Shown piece by piece: positions 8,154-17,163 of a stretch of 64,000 nucleotides of DNA. How positions within the stretch are numbered: the stretch's first letter is position 1; every line of letters begins with the position of its first letter. The stretch is from CAWAQA01 sp963784065 (lineage in GTDB: Bacteria; Acidobacteriota; Vicinamibacteria; Vicinamibacterales; UBA2999). The notes beneath the pieces are model-generated. The model had not been told where the DNA came from. It made no database searches and saw only the letters and a list, made by a program, of their open reading frames with translations. The translations under genes and the position numbers were made by a program. The stretch covers positions 62,001 to 126,000 of the forward strand of contig CAWAQA010000008.1 in the NCBI GenBank assembly GCA_963784065.1. Direction: 5' to 3'.

Positions 8154-8573
8154 TGATGAGCCCCGAAACCGAGGCCCGTCTCACGCCACATGGCGGGCTC
8201 AGCCAAAAAGGTGGCGGCGTTGCGCACGGCGGACGGCCTCTGCATCTCGAGGCCGAGGTCCTCCGAGGTCACCACCAGCGCGCCCGCTGCGCTGCGCGGC
8301 GATGATCCAGCCGCCCACCTGGGCCGCAATCGCGTCATCGACAACCACCACGTCGGCCTGCAGGGCGTCAATCACCGCCGGCGTCGCCTCGGGAATCACG
8401 TCGACGCCGAGCGTCAACGCGAATTCGGCCGCGCTGCGGGTGCCCGGCACGGCCACGAGCGGCCGGATGCCGAGCGCGCGTGCGATCGAGACGTACTGTG
8501 CAAACTGGCCGTTGCCGCGGCGGGGACCAGCTGTGGCAACGAAGAGGACGCGGGTCTCAGCCAAGGACATCAT
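8150..8573 (-). CDS. PseG-like nucleotide-sugar hydrolase fragment, frameshifted and short
   Basis: Two minus frames join near 8283 to give about 140 residues. The first carries VLFVATAGPRRGNGQFAQ, a glycine-rich loop as in PseG, then VDVIPEATP and DVVVVDDA; the second continues ALVVTSEDLG to a stop overlapping the HAD gene. Removing one base (extra A in CGC-A-GCG) restores the frame. PseG enzymes are about twice as long and have His in the loop where Gln stands here, so this may be a non-catalytic or degenerate relative. Position between aminotransferase and NeuB-family genes supports the call. Confidence 0.45.
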
Positions 8574-9735
8574 GGAGTGCCTCTATGACGCGGTCGACGG
8601 CTTCAGTTGTCATGGCAGCTGAGAGCGGTAGCGACAGCGTGGAATCGGAGACGGCTTCCGCGGCCGGGAACATGCCCCGCCGAAGACCAAACCGCTCCTG
8701 GTAGAAGGGATGGAGGTGCAGTGCGCGAAAGTGAATGCTGGTCGAGATGCCACGCTCGCGCAGCGTCATCTGCAGCGCATCGCGCGAAAGACCGGCCGTC
8801 GGCTCGACGAGCACGGTGTAGAGGTGACGTGCGTGCAGGTCGCCCGGGCGCACCGGGGCCGGACGCCGCAGCGGCAGCCCGGCCAGCGCTTCGTCGTACT
8901 GCGCCCAGATGGCCTGGCGGCGGGCAAGACGCGCGTCGATGCCCGCGAGCTGATGCAGGCCAATCGCGGCCTGCAGGTCCATCATGTTGTATTTGAAGCC
9001 CGCCATCAGCACGTCGTACTGGGCGGACCCGCCGGGCGCGTAGCGCGTCCAGGCGTTGCGGCTCATGCCGTGCAGCGACGCGGTCCGCATGAACGCCGCG
9101 GCGGTGGCGTCGGAGGTCGTCACCATGCCCCCTTCGCCGGTCGTCAGGTTCTTCGTCGCGTAGAAGCTGAAGCAGGTGAAGTGGCCGATTGAGCCCACTT
9201 TACGGCCCTGGGCGACGCCTTCGACGCAGTGGGCGGCGTCCTCGACGAGGACGAGCCCCTTGCGCGCCGCCAGGCCGCGCAGTGCCGTCATATCGGCAGG
9301 GCGCCCCGCGAAGTGCACCGGCAGGATCGCCCGCGTGCGCGGGGTCACCGCGGCGTGCGCGGCCAGCGGGTCGAGATTGAACGTGACGGGGTCGATATCA
9401 GCAAACACCGGAGTGGCTCCGGTGTGTACAACGACATTTGCGGTCGCACAGAACGTCAGGGGGGTGGTGATGACCTCGTGACCGTCGCCCACGCTCGCGG
9501 CCAGCAACGACAGGTGCAGCGCGGCGGTGCATGAATTCACCGCAATCGCATGCTCGGCCCCGGTGTAGGCGGCGAACGCCCGCTCGAAGCTCGCCACGCG
9601 GGGGCCGGTGGACAGCCATCCGGACTCGAGCGTCTCGACGACCTCGGCAATCTCCTCCGCGCCGATGGCGGGCGGCGCAAACGGGACCGCGGTGTCCGCG
9701 AGCACGCCCGACGGGGTGATGGATCTGCGCGACAT
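8557..9735 (-). CDS. DegT/DnrJ/EryC1-family sugar aminotransferase (PseC/LegC-like)
   Basis: 392 residues from the ATG at 9735. Landmarks: GWLSTGPRVASFE, VNSCTAALHLSL, EVITTPLTFCATANV, VLVEDAAHCVEG (Asp contacting the PLP nitrogen) and FSFYATKNLTTGEGG with the PLP Lys. The enzyme would transaminate a UDP-4-keto-hexosamine, as in the second step of pseudaminate or legionaminate synthesis. It is the first gene of the minus-strand sugar operon, with a sigma-54-like promoter directly upstream. A dehydratase (PseB-like) gene is not present in the window. Confidence 0.85.
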   Translation of the reverse strand: MSRRSITPSGVLADTAVPFAPPAIGAEEIAEVVETLESGWLSTGPRVASFERAFAAYTGAEHAIAVNSCTAALHLSLLAASVGDGHEVITTPLTFCATANVVVHTGATPVFADIDPVTFNLDPLAAHAAVTPRTRAILPVHFAGRPADMTALRGLAARKGLVLVEDAAHCVEGVAQGRKVGSIGHFTCFSFYATKNLTTGEGGMVTTSDATAAAFMRTASLHGMSRNAWTRYAPGGSAQYDVLMAGFKYNMMDLQAAIGLHQLAGIDARLARRQAIWAQYDEALAGLPLRRPAPVRPGDLHARHLYTVLVEPTAGLSRDALQMTLRERGISTSIHFRALHLHPFYQERFGLRRGMFPAAEAVSDSTLSLPLSAAMTTEAVDRVIEALHDVLG

Positions 9736-9753
9736 GGTGACGGCCGAGTTAAG

Positions 9754-9768
9754 GCAACGGCCATACCA
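9754..9768 (-). promoter_or_regulatory. Candidate sigma-54 promoter of the sugar operon
   Basis: On the minus strand TGGTATG-N4-TTGC has the exact GG-N10-GC spacing and a perfect TTGC -12 box. Predicted start near 9742, about 7 bases before the aminotransferase ATG. Confidence 0.45.
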
Positions 9769-9899
9769 CGTCGCACTGACGGTCCAAGTACACCCCGTGC
9801 GCAGAATTACCGGGATTCTCCGTGCGTCCGGGAAGATCCGTGCCGACACCCGGTGACGGGACTTCGTCAGCCTGTCGGCTGTCCGGCCGAACCTCCAGC

Positions 9900-9926
9900 T
9901 AAAGAACGCGGGTTCCTTCCCGATTA
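9900..9926 (+). promoter_or_regulatory. Sigma-28 (FliA) promoter of flagellin
   Basis: TAAAGAAC (9900-9907), an 11-base spacer, then CCCGATTA (9919-9926) match the FliA consensus TAAAGTTT-N11-GCCGATAA at most positions with exact spacing. It lies 87 bases before the flagellin ATG. FliA is encoded at 31247-32039. Confidence 0.75.
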
Positions 9927-9965
9927 CCTTCCCACGCAAAGGGGTCGTGCGTCCCGTCGCGCGCA

Positions 9966-10004
9966 ACGGACCCGCAAGGATGCGGGCCGATTTTCACGGA
10001 GGAG
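9966..10004 (+). promoter_or_regulatory. CsrA-binding leader with GGA-loop hairpin and overlapped Shine-Dalgarno
   Basis: Three ANGGA motifs lie in the flagellin leader: ACGGA at 9966-9970, AAGGA at 9976-9980 and ACGGA at 9996-10000. The middle one sits in the loop of a perfect 6-bp hairpin (CCCGCA 9971-9976 with TGCGGG 9981-9986), and GCAAGGATGC resembles the CsrA consensus ACARGGAUGU. The third overlaps the ribosome-binding site GGAGGAG (9998-10004). CsrA and FliW are encoded at 19889-20581, so control as for B. subtilis hag is likely. Confidence 0.65.
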
Positions 10005-10012
10005 CAGAACAC

Positions 10013-10821
10013 ATGGCATCTTTTTCAGTCGTCAGTAACATTGCGTCGGCCAATGCGCAGTCGAACCTGCAGTCGACGAACATGGGCCTCAACAAGGCCC
10101 TGAGCCGGTTGTCCAGCGGCTTCCGCATCAACTCGTCGGGTGACGATGCGGCCGGTCTCGCGGTGGCGAACACGTATCGCAACGACGTGGCCATCATGAA
10201 CCAGGGCATCCGCAACGCCAACGACGGTCTGTCCAAGCTCCAGATCAAGGACAGCGCGCTGGCCAACATCGCGACGATTCTCGACCGTATGGCGACGCTG
10301 GCCACCCAGGCGGCGTCGGAGTCGAGCGGCGTCGACGTCGCGAAGCTCGCCGAGGAATTCGAGACCCTCACGGAAGAAATCGACCGTGAGTCGGCCGTCG
10401 CCGAGCTCGCGACCACAGCCGATTTCTCGGTGTTCGTCTCGAGCGAGTCCACGGTGTCCAACGGCGGTGTGAGCGGCACGCATCGGCGCCGTCACGACCG
10501 ACGACCTCGGCATCACGCGAAGTCACCTTCACCGACTCGACGGAGGCGCAGGCCGTGCTCGCGGCGGTGCAGGGAGCGATCAGCACGCTCGGCGACGTGC
10601 AGAACACCATCGGCACGTTGCAGAACCGCCTGACGTTCGCCATCAGCCTGACGCAGTCGCAGGTTGTGAACACGCAGGCCGCCGAAAGCCGTATCCGCGA
10701 CGCCAACATCGCGGAGGAGTCGGCGAACATGACGCGGTTCAACATCCTGAGCCAGAGCGGTATTGCCGCTCTTGCGCAGGCCAACCAGACGAGCTCCTCG
10801 GTCCTCGCGCTGCTCCGGTAG
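10013..10821 (+). CDS. fliC: Flagellin (frame broken twice near 10480-10510)
   Basis: About 268 residues once two single-base insertions are skipped. The N-terminal D0/D1 part shows LSRLSSGFRINSSGDDAAGL and NDGLSKLQIKDSAL; the C-terminal part ends TQAAESRIRDANIAEESANM and SSSVLALLR. The central variable region is very short, so this is a compact flagellin. Frames change at about 10480 (V-S-G to R-I-G-A-V-T-T) and 10510 (to E-V-T-F-T-D), both +1. ATG is placed by the strong GGAGGAG site. Preceded by a sigma-28 promoter and CsrA leader and followed by a strong hairpin, it is a single-gene transcript, plausibly the Maf target. Confidence 0.88.
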
Positions 10822-10857
10822 TAAGAGCGACCAGGGTTCGGAAGGGTAAGTAAGGTC

Positions 10858-10911
10858 GGCAGGGGAAGGCGGGCCGGGTGGTGATGAACCACCCGCCATG
10901 CCTTCCCTGCC
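10858..10911 (+). terminator. Long hairpin after flagellin
   Basis: GGCAGGGGAAGGC pairs with GCCTTCCCTGCC around an inner GGGTGG/CCACCC stem. No T-tract follows, but position and strength suggest termination or 3'-end protection. Confidence 0.55.
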
Positions 10912-11023
10912 ACCCGACCCTCAGTGCCCGCGGGGCCACACAGAGCCCGTCCGACGCTGGCCCGATTCTCGCTTGACGAGGTCGGGGGCCGTGTCTCATC
11001 ACGGTCCATTCCAGGAGCCAACT

Positions 11024-12373
11024 GTGGGATCGCCTATCACGTTCAGCGGGTTCAACTCGATCGACTTCAACATGATCCTGAACGCCGTCATGGCGCAGGA
11101 GCGGACACCGATCAACCGCCTCGAAACCCACAGGAATACGCTCGAAACCCAGAAGACCGCCTTCGCGACGCTGGCCGGGAAACTGGGGACCTTGAGCACC
11201 GCCGTCGACAACCTCAAAGCCAAGGATTCGCTGGCGTTCCTGTCGGCCACCAGCAGCGATTCGGGTGTCGGAGTTTCGACCACCGCTGGCACGGTTACCG
11301 GCACCTACGACATCATCGTCAGCGAGCTCGCCAAGGCCCAGGTCACACCGTCGAGTACCTGAGTTCAACAGCCTCAATGCCGTCGTCGCGACCAGCGGCA
11401 CCGCTGACGCTCACCCCGTCCGGCGGCGGCGCGGCCACCGTCATCAACCTGGCGCCGTCGATGACGCTCCAGCAGCTCGCGGACGCCATCAACGCCGAGG
11501 AAGACGCTCCGGCGTCGGCCAGCGTGGTCCAGACCTCGCCCGGCAAGTACAAGCTGGTGCTGAGCGGCCGCGAGACCGGCACGACCAACGCTTTCACGCT
11601 TCAGACCAATGCGCTCGCCGGCGGTGTCGGCCTCGCGTTCGATCCCAACTCGCAGAACGCCATCGACGCCGAGTTCAGCGTCAACGGCGTCGACGTGGTC
11701 AGCGCCACCAACACCGCCACGGACGTCATCTCGGGCGTCACGCTGTCGCTGACGCGGAAGGATCCGGCGACGACGGTGACCGTCAAGGTCGAGCGTGACA
11801 CCGACGAAGCCAAGGCCGTCATCAACAAGTTCATCTCGGCCTACAACGAGCTCCAGACGTTCGCCAAGGATCAGGCCACCGCGGCGATTGCCGGACGGGC
11901 CAGCATCGGGCGCGACCCGCTGCTGCGCGGCCTGCGCGACGCGCTGCGGGCGGCGAGCATGGACGAATACGGGAGCGGCTCGCTGACGCGGCTGGCCGAG
12001 ATCGGCGTCGGCTTCGATCAGGCCGGCAAGATGATCCTCGAGGAAGAGGTGTTCGACGACGCGCTCGCGGCGTCGGCGGGTGACGTGCAGACGCTGATCT
12101 CCGGCGCCACCGGCGATGGCGGCGTATTCGGCGCGTTTTCCGAGTTGTTCGAGGACTACACGAAATCCGGCGGCCTGGTGTCGACCATCCGCGGCCGCCT
12201 CGACGATCAGGTCAGCGCGATCGACCGCGCGGCTCGACTCGATGGAATCGCAGCTGGCGCTGCGCAAGGCGGCGCTGCAGCGTGAATACATCGCCGCCGA
12301 TCTCGCCATGACGCGGATGAAGGCGCAGAGCGCCTCGCTGTCGTCGGTCGGTAGCGGCTACAAGCTCTTCTAG
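11024..12373 (+). CDS. fliD: Flagellar filament cap protein FliD (three frame breaks)
   Basis: About 448 residues from the GTG at 11024, preceded by CAGGAG. The start GSPITFSGFNSIDFNMIL and the segment RTPINRLETHRNTLETQK are typical of FliD N-termini; YDIIVSELAKAQ and the Thr/Ser-rich central domains follow; the end RLDSMESQLALRKAALQRE matches the C-terminal helix. Frame changes near 11361, 11400 and 12235 are each corrected by dropping one base. Located between flagellin and fliS, its usual place. Confidence 0.85.
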
Positions 12374-12383
12374 GGTTCAGGGG

Positions 12384-12782
12384 GTGACGGTGGTGAGAGG
12401 TACCCGCGGCGCCGACGCGTATCGCCGCATCGAAGCAGAGTCCCGGTCGCCGATGGAGCTGGTCGTCATGCTCTATGACGGCGCCATCCGGTTCGTCGGA
12501 GACGCCCGCGCGGCGATCGCCCGCGGTGACGTGCGCGCGCGCACCGACGCGACGCGGCGTGCGCTCGACATCGTGTCCGAGCTGCACATGACGCTGAACG
12601 TCAAGGAGGGCGGCGACATCGCGCGCGAGCTCGACCGGCTCTACATCTACATCCAGGAAAAGCTGCTGGCGGTGACGCGCGGCGACGCGGTGGCGGCCGA
12701 GGAAGTCCACAAGCTGCTCGGCACCTTGCGTGAAGGTTTTTCGCAGGCGGTGGTACCGGGTACGACGGCGCCGACTCGATGA
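12384..12782 (+). CDS. fliS: Flagellin export chaperone FliS
   Basis: 132 residues. YRRIEAESRSPMELVVMLYDGAIRFV is the FliS hallmark region; the rest is an all-helical bundle including DIVSELHMTLNVKEGGDIA. Start could be GTG at 12384, 12390 or 12393; the AGGGGG stretch at 12378-12384 is better spaced for the later two. FliS prevents premature polymerisation of flagellin in the cytoplasm. It overlaps the next gene by four bases (ATGA). Confidence 0.88.
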   Translation: MTVVRGTRGADAYRRIEAESRSPMELVVMLYDGAIRFVGDARAAIARGDVRARTDATRRALDIVSELHMTLNVKEGGDIARELDRLYIYIQEKLLAVTRGDAVAAEEVHKLLGTLREGFSQAVVPGTTAPTR

Positions 12783-13252
12783 ACCCACACGAGCTCCCGC
12801 AGTACGTGGCGCAGTACCGCGCCGGCCTGGAAGCGGAGATGACACTGCTCCACCGGCTCGAGTGGCTGGCCGGGCGCCAGCGCGAGACGAGCGAACAGGG
12901 TGATCTCGAGGCGCTGGCGGGCGTGTCCGATCAGCGCGACCGGGTGATGGCGGGCCTCGTCACCATCGAGCACGAGCTGAAGCCAATCCGCATGGCGCTG
13001 CTCGAGTACCGCAAGAGCCTCGACGACGTGGAGGAGTTCCAGGACGTCGCCGCACTGCACCGTCAGGCGGCTGCCCTGGTGGAACGCATCGTCACATCCG
13101 ACCGCGTGTCGCTCGACGCCCTGAAGGAAGCCGAGCTCGCCCGCCGCTTTGCCTCGCAGTCGCTGGGACAGGGCGAGAGCACGCTGGCCGCCTACCGCCG
13201 CGTCGTCGCGCCCCCGATCTCGGGCGCAAATCTCGTCAACAAGAAGGGCTGA
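12779..13252 (+). CDS. FlgN/FliT-like helical export chaperone
   Basis: 157 residues, almost entirely amphipathic helix (LEAEMTLLHRLEWLAGRQRE, DLEALAGVSDQRDRVM, LDDVEEFQDVAALHRQ), without membrane segments. Position directly after fliS with ATGA overlap is where FliT or a FlgN-like protein occurs. The sequence itself gives no diagnostic motif, so assignment rests on context and helical pattern. The 23-bp repeat array starts about 30 bases after its stop. Confidence 0.55.
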   Translation: MNPHELPQYVAQYRAGLEAEMTLLHRLEWLAGRQRETSEQGDLEALAGVSDQRDRVMAGLVTIEHELKPIRMALLEYRKSLDDVEEFQDVAALHRQAAALVERIVTSDRVSLDALKEAELARRFASQSLGQGESTLAAYRRVVAPPISGANLVNKKG

Positions 13253-13280
13253 CCGCTCGCCGCTCGCTGGTGCGAGCCCG

Positions 13281-13470
13281 CTTCGCGGTGCAATCAGGCT
13301 TCGCTCGTCGCCGGCTTCGATTGTCGGTGCGATCCGACTTCGCTTGTCGGTGCAATCCCACTGCGCTCGTCGGTGCAATCCCGCTTCGGTTGTCGGTGCG
13401 GTCCCACTGCGCTTGTCGGTGCAATCTCACTTCGTTTGTCGGTGCAATCCGGCTTCGCTTATCGGTGCCG
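13281..13470. repeat. Array of about nine 23-bp direct repeats (left arm)
   Basis: Units start at 13281 (partial), 13299 (partial), 13315, 13338, 13361, 13384, 13407, 13430 and 13453 (partial). Six consecutive units keep an exact 23-base period. Consensus is CTTCGCTTGTCGGTGCAATC followed by three variable bases. The reverse complement forms a second array at 14141-14345 on the other side of the four-helix-bundle gene. The period is not a multiple of three and translation gives only repetitive peptide, so it is not coding. Confidence 0.9.
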
Positions 13471-13639
13471 TGTTTGTCAGCGATCTTCTCATCTCAATCG
13501 GGGACGCTCCTGATGCGGGCCTGTGCAGAAGTTGCGATGTCGGCTTGGCTCAGGTGTGCAGTATGTGATCGATTTCAGGGCCGGGTGCTCGATTGGCGTG
13601 GAGTTTCGCCCGGGCACGCCCGCTGCTTCGGTCAGCGGC

Positions 13640-14194
13640 ATGGCTGGGGCGCGGGACTTCTCGCAATTGGTGGCCTGGCATCTCGCCGATGCATTGCGCA
13701 TCGAAGTAGTGAAGCTGACGCAGGCCGCCCCGCGTGCGACGGACTGGAAGTTCCGGGGACAGGTGGAAGACGCCATCGACTCGGTGTGCCGCAACATCGC
13801 GGAGGGATTTGGCGCGGACACCCACGCTCAGTTTGCGTGGTTCCTGCGGGTCTCCCGCCGTTCTCTGAACGAAGTCAGGGACGCGTTACGCAGTGCGCTG
13901 TTGAAGCGATATCGCACGGCTGCCGAACTGTCGCCTGCATTCGATCTCACGCGTCGTCTCTATCCTGCCCTGAACAACTTCATCGCCTATTTGGAGCGCA
14001 CACCCCACGTCCGTCAGGGTCGCTCCCGCCCGGACCTGCCGAAAAGGGAACGCAACGACCAGCACAAGCAGGAACACTCCGACCCGAAGGGCCCGCGGCC
14101 TGAACGGCCAAAGAGGCCCCCGAAGAACGAACGACAGCCAGATCGTACCGACCACTCGAAGGACCTACGCACCGACAAGCGAAGCCGGCGTTAG
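13640..14194 (+). CDS. Four-helix-bundle protein (S23 / 23S rRNA intervening-sequence family)
   Basis: 184 residues from the ATG at 13640; a longer frame starts at 13523 but family members begin at the RDFSQLVAWHLADAL segment. WKFRGQVEDAIDSVCRNIAE GFG and the FLRVSRRSLNEVRDAL helix are characteristic of the TIGR02436/PF05635 four-helix bundle, the family that includes proteins from 23S rRNA intervening sequences and the DGR accessory protein Avd. After about residue 125 a basic, Pro/Arg/Lys-rich tail follows (RPERPKRPPKNERQPDRTD), whose last 18 residues are encoded inside the right repeat array. No reverse transcriptase or rRNA is nearby. Function unknown; RNA binding is a reasonable guess. 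Confidence 0.75.
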   Translation: MAGARDFSQLVAWHLADALRIEVVKLTQAAPRATDWKFRGQVEDAIDSVCRNIAEGFGADTHAQFAWFLRVSRRSLNEVRDALRSALLKRYRTAAELSPAFDLTRRLYPALNNFIAYLERTPHVRQGRSRPDLPKRERNDQHKQEHSDPKGPRPERPKRPPKNERQPDRTDHSKDLRTDKRSRR

Positions 14195-14345
14195 CACCGA
14201 CAAACGAAGTGGGATTGCACCGACGACCGAAGTCGGACCGCACCGACAACCGAAGCGGGATCGCACCGACGAGCGAAGTGGATTGCACCGACAACCGGAG
14301 GTCGGACCGCACCGACAACCGAAGTCGGATCGCAGCGAAGCGGAG
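14141..14345. repeat. Array of about nine 23-bp repeats (right arm, inverted to the left arm)
   Basis: Units end at 14161, 14184, 14209, 14232, 14255, 14278, 14300, 14324 and about 14340. The consensus GATTGCACCGACAAGCGAAG is the reverse complement of the left-arm unit. Spacing is 22-25 bases, mostly 23. The first units overlap the 3' end of the four-helix-bundle gene; the last abuts the stop of the glycosyltransferase at 14352. A transcript across both arms could fold into an imperfect stem of nearly 200 bp. Confidence 0.9.
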
Positions 14346-14351
14346 CGCTCG

Positions 14352-17154
14352 TCAGGAAGCTGTTCCGACGAGCGGAGCCGTCGCCGCCGAGGCGATCACG
14401 CCCGCGCGTCGCAGGGAGCGGAAGTGGAGGGCGACGAGGCGCAGCGCGGCGGCGGATGGTTCATCGCCGCTGCCGGCGCGCCATGCGGTGAACGCCCGCA
14501 GGGCGCTCCAGGCTTCGGCGGAAACGGTAGCGGGCGCCGGTTCCCGCTGCAGCATCTTGTCGGCGAGTCCAGCGCGTCCTGCCGCGAGATGCACCGCGAT
14601 CCGCTCGACCACGGGCGGCTCGGCGCCGAGCGCCGCGCGGCAGACGTCGTCCCAGTGCTCGGCAATCGCCGGCCACGAATACTCGCCCCACGCACGGGCG
14701 CTCGCTCGGCCGCTCATCGGCTGCCAGACCTCGTCATCGGTCAACAGGCGAACGCACGCGCCCACGAACGCGTCCTGATAGGCCGCACTGCGCGGATCGC
14801 CCGGTAGACAGATGCCGGCATCGCCCACGGTCTCCGGCAACGCTCCCAGCTGCGACGTGACGACGGCGCAGCCCGCGGCCTGCGCTTCGATCGCGGCGAT
14901 GCAGAACGTTTCGGCGTAGTGATTCGGGTAGGCGAGCACACGCGCCTGCTGCAGGCGCGCGGCGAGCTCCGTCTGAGGCAGCGATCCGACGAGGTTGACG
15001 CCCGGCTGCTCGGCCTTCCGGTACAGCCCGCCGAATCGTGCCTCGTCGTCGGCCGCCGCCATCCCGTAAACCTGCATGCTGCTGAAGACGTCGAGCTCGG
15101 CTTCGGGACACGCCGCGCGGATGCGCGGGAACAGGTCGAGCAGCACGTCGAGACCGCGAAATGGCGTGCTCGCGTACGCAAGCCGCGGGAGCCGGCTGCC
15201 CGGTTCATCCACCCGCGAACGCCCGTCCACGGCAGACGCCGCGGCGCCGAGCCGCGTGCGGAGGATCTGCCAGCCGGGCACACGATGTTGCGCGCGCGAA
15301 CGTGTCCTGCTGCCAGTCGCTTTGCAGCATGAAGAAATCGATCCCGGCGCGACTGGGGCTGTCGGCCAGCGTCCGGACGAACGGCTGGTCGAACGCGTCG
15401 CCCGTCCAGAACAGCTGCAGCGGCGCGAAGCGCGTCCGGCCGATCGTCTGCCAGTCGCGAACCCCGACCACCACGTCCGGCCGATCGGCCACGGCGCGGG
15501 CCGGCAGCGTTTCCCAGCGCGCGTATTCGACGCCGTGATGCAGCCCCGGCGTCTCGCAGGTGTTGAGCACGACGATGCGATGTCCACGGCGGGCCAGCGC
15601 CTCCGCCAGGTACACGACGGCGCTTTCGGTGCCGCCGAGGCCACGCGTGCGCGGAGTACGGCCGTCGAAGGCGATGCTGCGCGGCTGGTAGAAGAAGAGA
15701 GTGAACCAGGTGGATCCGTTCCCGGCCTCGCGCCGGGCAAACGTGTCGCCCGCAAGATCCGTGAATCGCGCAAGCGCGGTGGCGTTGTCGGGCGCGAAGC
15801 ACAGCGCATCGGCGGCGGCCGCGAGCGCCCCGGCGCGATCGCCCTGCGCCGCGAGTGCGATAGAGAGGTTCAGCGCGGCCTCATGGCTACCGTGCAGCTC
15901 GAGGCTGCGCCGGAGGTGCGCCGCCGCGGCGCCGGCCTCACCGAGTCCCAGCGCCAGCGCGCCGCGGAGGCCGTGCCACTCCGCATCCGCGTCGTCATCG
16001 ATGGTGGCCAGGCACGCGGCAGCCTCGACGAAGCGACGCTGCTGCAGCAGCGCACGGCTGGCAGCACGGACGATGCGCGCCCGCAGCGCGAGAAGCTCGC
16101 GATGCCTGGGAACATGCTCGAGACCACCCTCGACGCTGGCCCGCGCATCCTCAAGGCGTCCCGTTCGTTCGTACAACAAGGCGAGATTCAGCCACGCTCC
16201 GGCAAATGCGCCATTCGCGGCGAGAGCGCGGCGGAACGCCCGCTCTGCGTTGGCGTCATCGCCCTGCTCGACATGCACGTTCCCTTCCTCGAGCGCGATC
16301 ACCGCGGCATGCTGTGGCAGCACACGCGCGGCCTGGCGCAGCGCGGTGAGCGCTTTCCGGTGCGCCCTGAGACGAACGTGGCAGAGGGCGATGCGCAACT
16401 CCGTATCGCGGAACCCTGGCGACAGAGCGCGCACGCGCTCGAAACAGGCGAGCGCGGCGGCGGGATCCTTGAGCTCGCCGTGCTGGAGACCCTGCTCGTA
16501 CAGCGGCTGGGGATCGCCTGGCCGCTCTTCGATCTTCTTCGCCCCGATCCGCAGGTAGGCTTCGCCCTTCGTCCGCAGCCGGTCCTGATCACCGAGCTTG
16601 CCGTAGTGGTGGATGACCCACCCGCCGCGCGCCTGCGCCAGCGGGCGGGCCGCGTCAGTTGACAGCAGCTCCTCGTGAACGGGCTTGTGGAAGCGCAGCC
16701 ACGGACGGTTACGGAAGAGCCGCCGGCATTCCACATCCACGAACCCCGGATATGGTTGCCCTTCTTCGTACCCGCCCGGACCCGGCTGCCAGCCGACGGC
16801 CGTGGTTGTCAGGTAATGACGCTGGCTCGCAGTGACGGCGTCGAGATCCTCTCTCCGCAGCAGTTCACGGATCACCGCGTGATCGCGCAGCGCGATCGAT
16901 TCGTCGGCGTCGAGCGACAGGATCCAATCGCCCGCCGCCTGCGCGATGCAGAAGTTTCGTGCGAGGCTGAAGTCGTCCTGCCACGCGAACTCGAACAGGC
17001 GCGCGCCGAAGGCGCGCGCGATGTCAACAGTCCGATCGCTGCTGCCGGTATCGACGACGACGAGGTCGTCATGCAGGCCGCGGACCGACTCGAGACAGCG
17101 CGCGAGGTGCGCCTCCTCGTTCTTCGTGATCAGGCAGATGCTGAGACGTGGCAT
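14352..17154 (-). CDS. Three-part glycosyltransferase: GT2 - TPR - GT4 (one frame break)
   Basis: About 933 residues when one base is skipped near 15290 (GCGCGCGC run). Residues 1-240 are a GT2 domain (LSICLITKNEEAHLARCLES, VDTGSSDRT, LSLDADES). About 210-480 is a tetratricopeptide-like helical array (ALACFERVRALSPG, AWLNLALLYERTGRLEDA). From about 500 on is a GT4-type domain with GLGGTESAVVYLAEALARRG, ending YPNHYAETFCIAAIEAQAAG with the EX7E-type motif. It may build or extend glycans on flagellin or surface polymer. It converges on the repeat-flanked element. Confidence 0.78.
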
Positions 17155-17163
17155 GGCCCTGCG

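Noticed and set aside
10025..10516. Antisense frames in flagellin
   Set aside because: Shadows of the conserved flagellin coding strand.
10940..10975. Sigma-28 promoter before fliD (GGCCCGATTC)
   Set aside because: Only a partial -10 match and no TAAA-like -35 box at the right spacing.
13149..13568. Plus-strand open frame across the left repeat array giving a repetitive Leu/Ser/Cys/Arg peptide
   Set aside because: It only translates the 23-bp repeats; the period is not a multiple of three and no start signal is present.
13281..14345. CRISPR array
   Set aside because: The 23-bp units are contiguous with no unique spacers, occur in two inverted blocks, and no cas gene is nearby.
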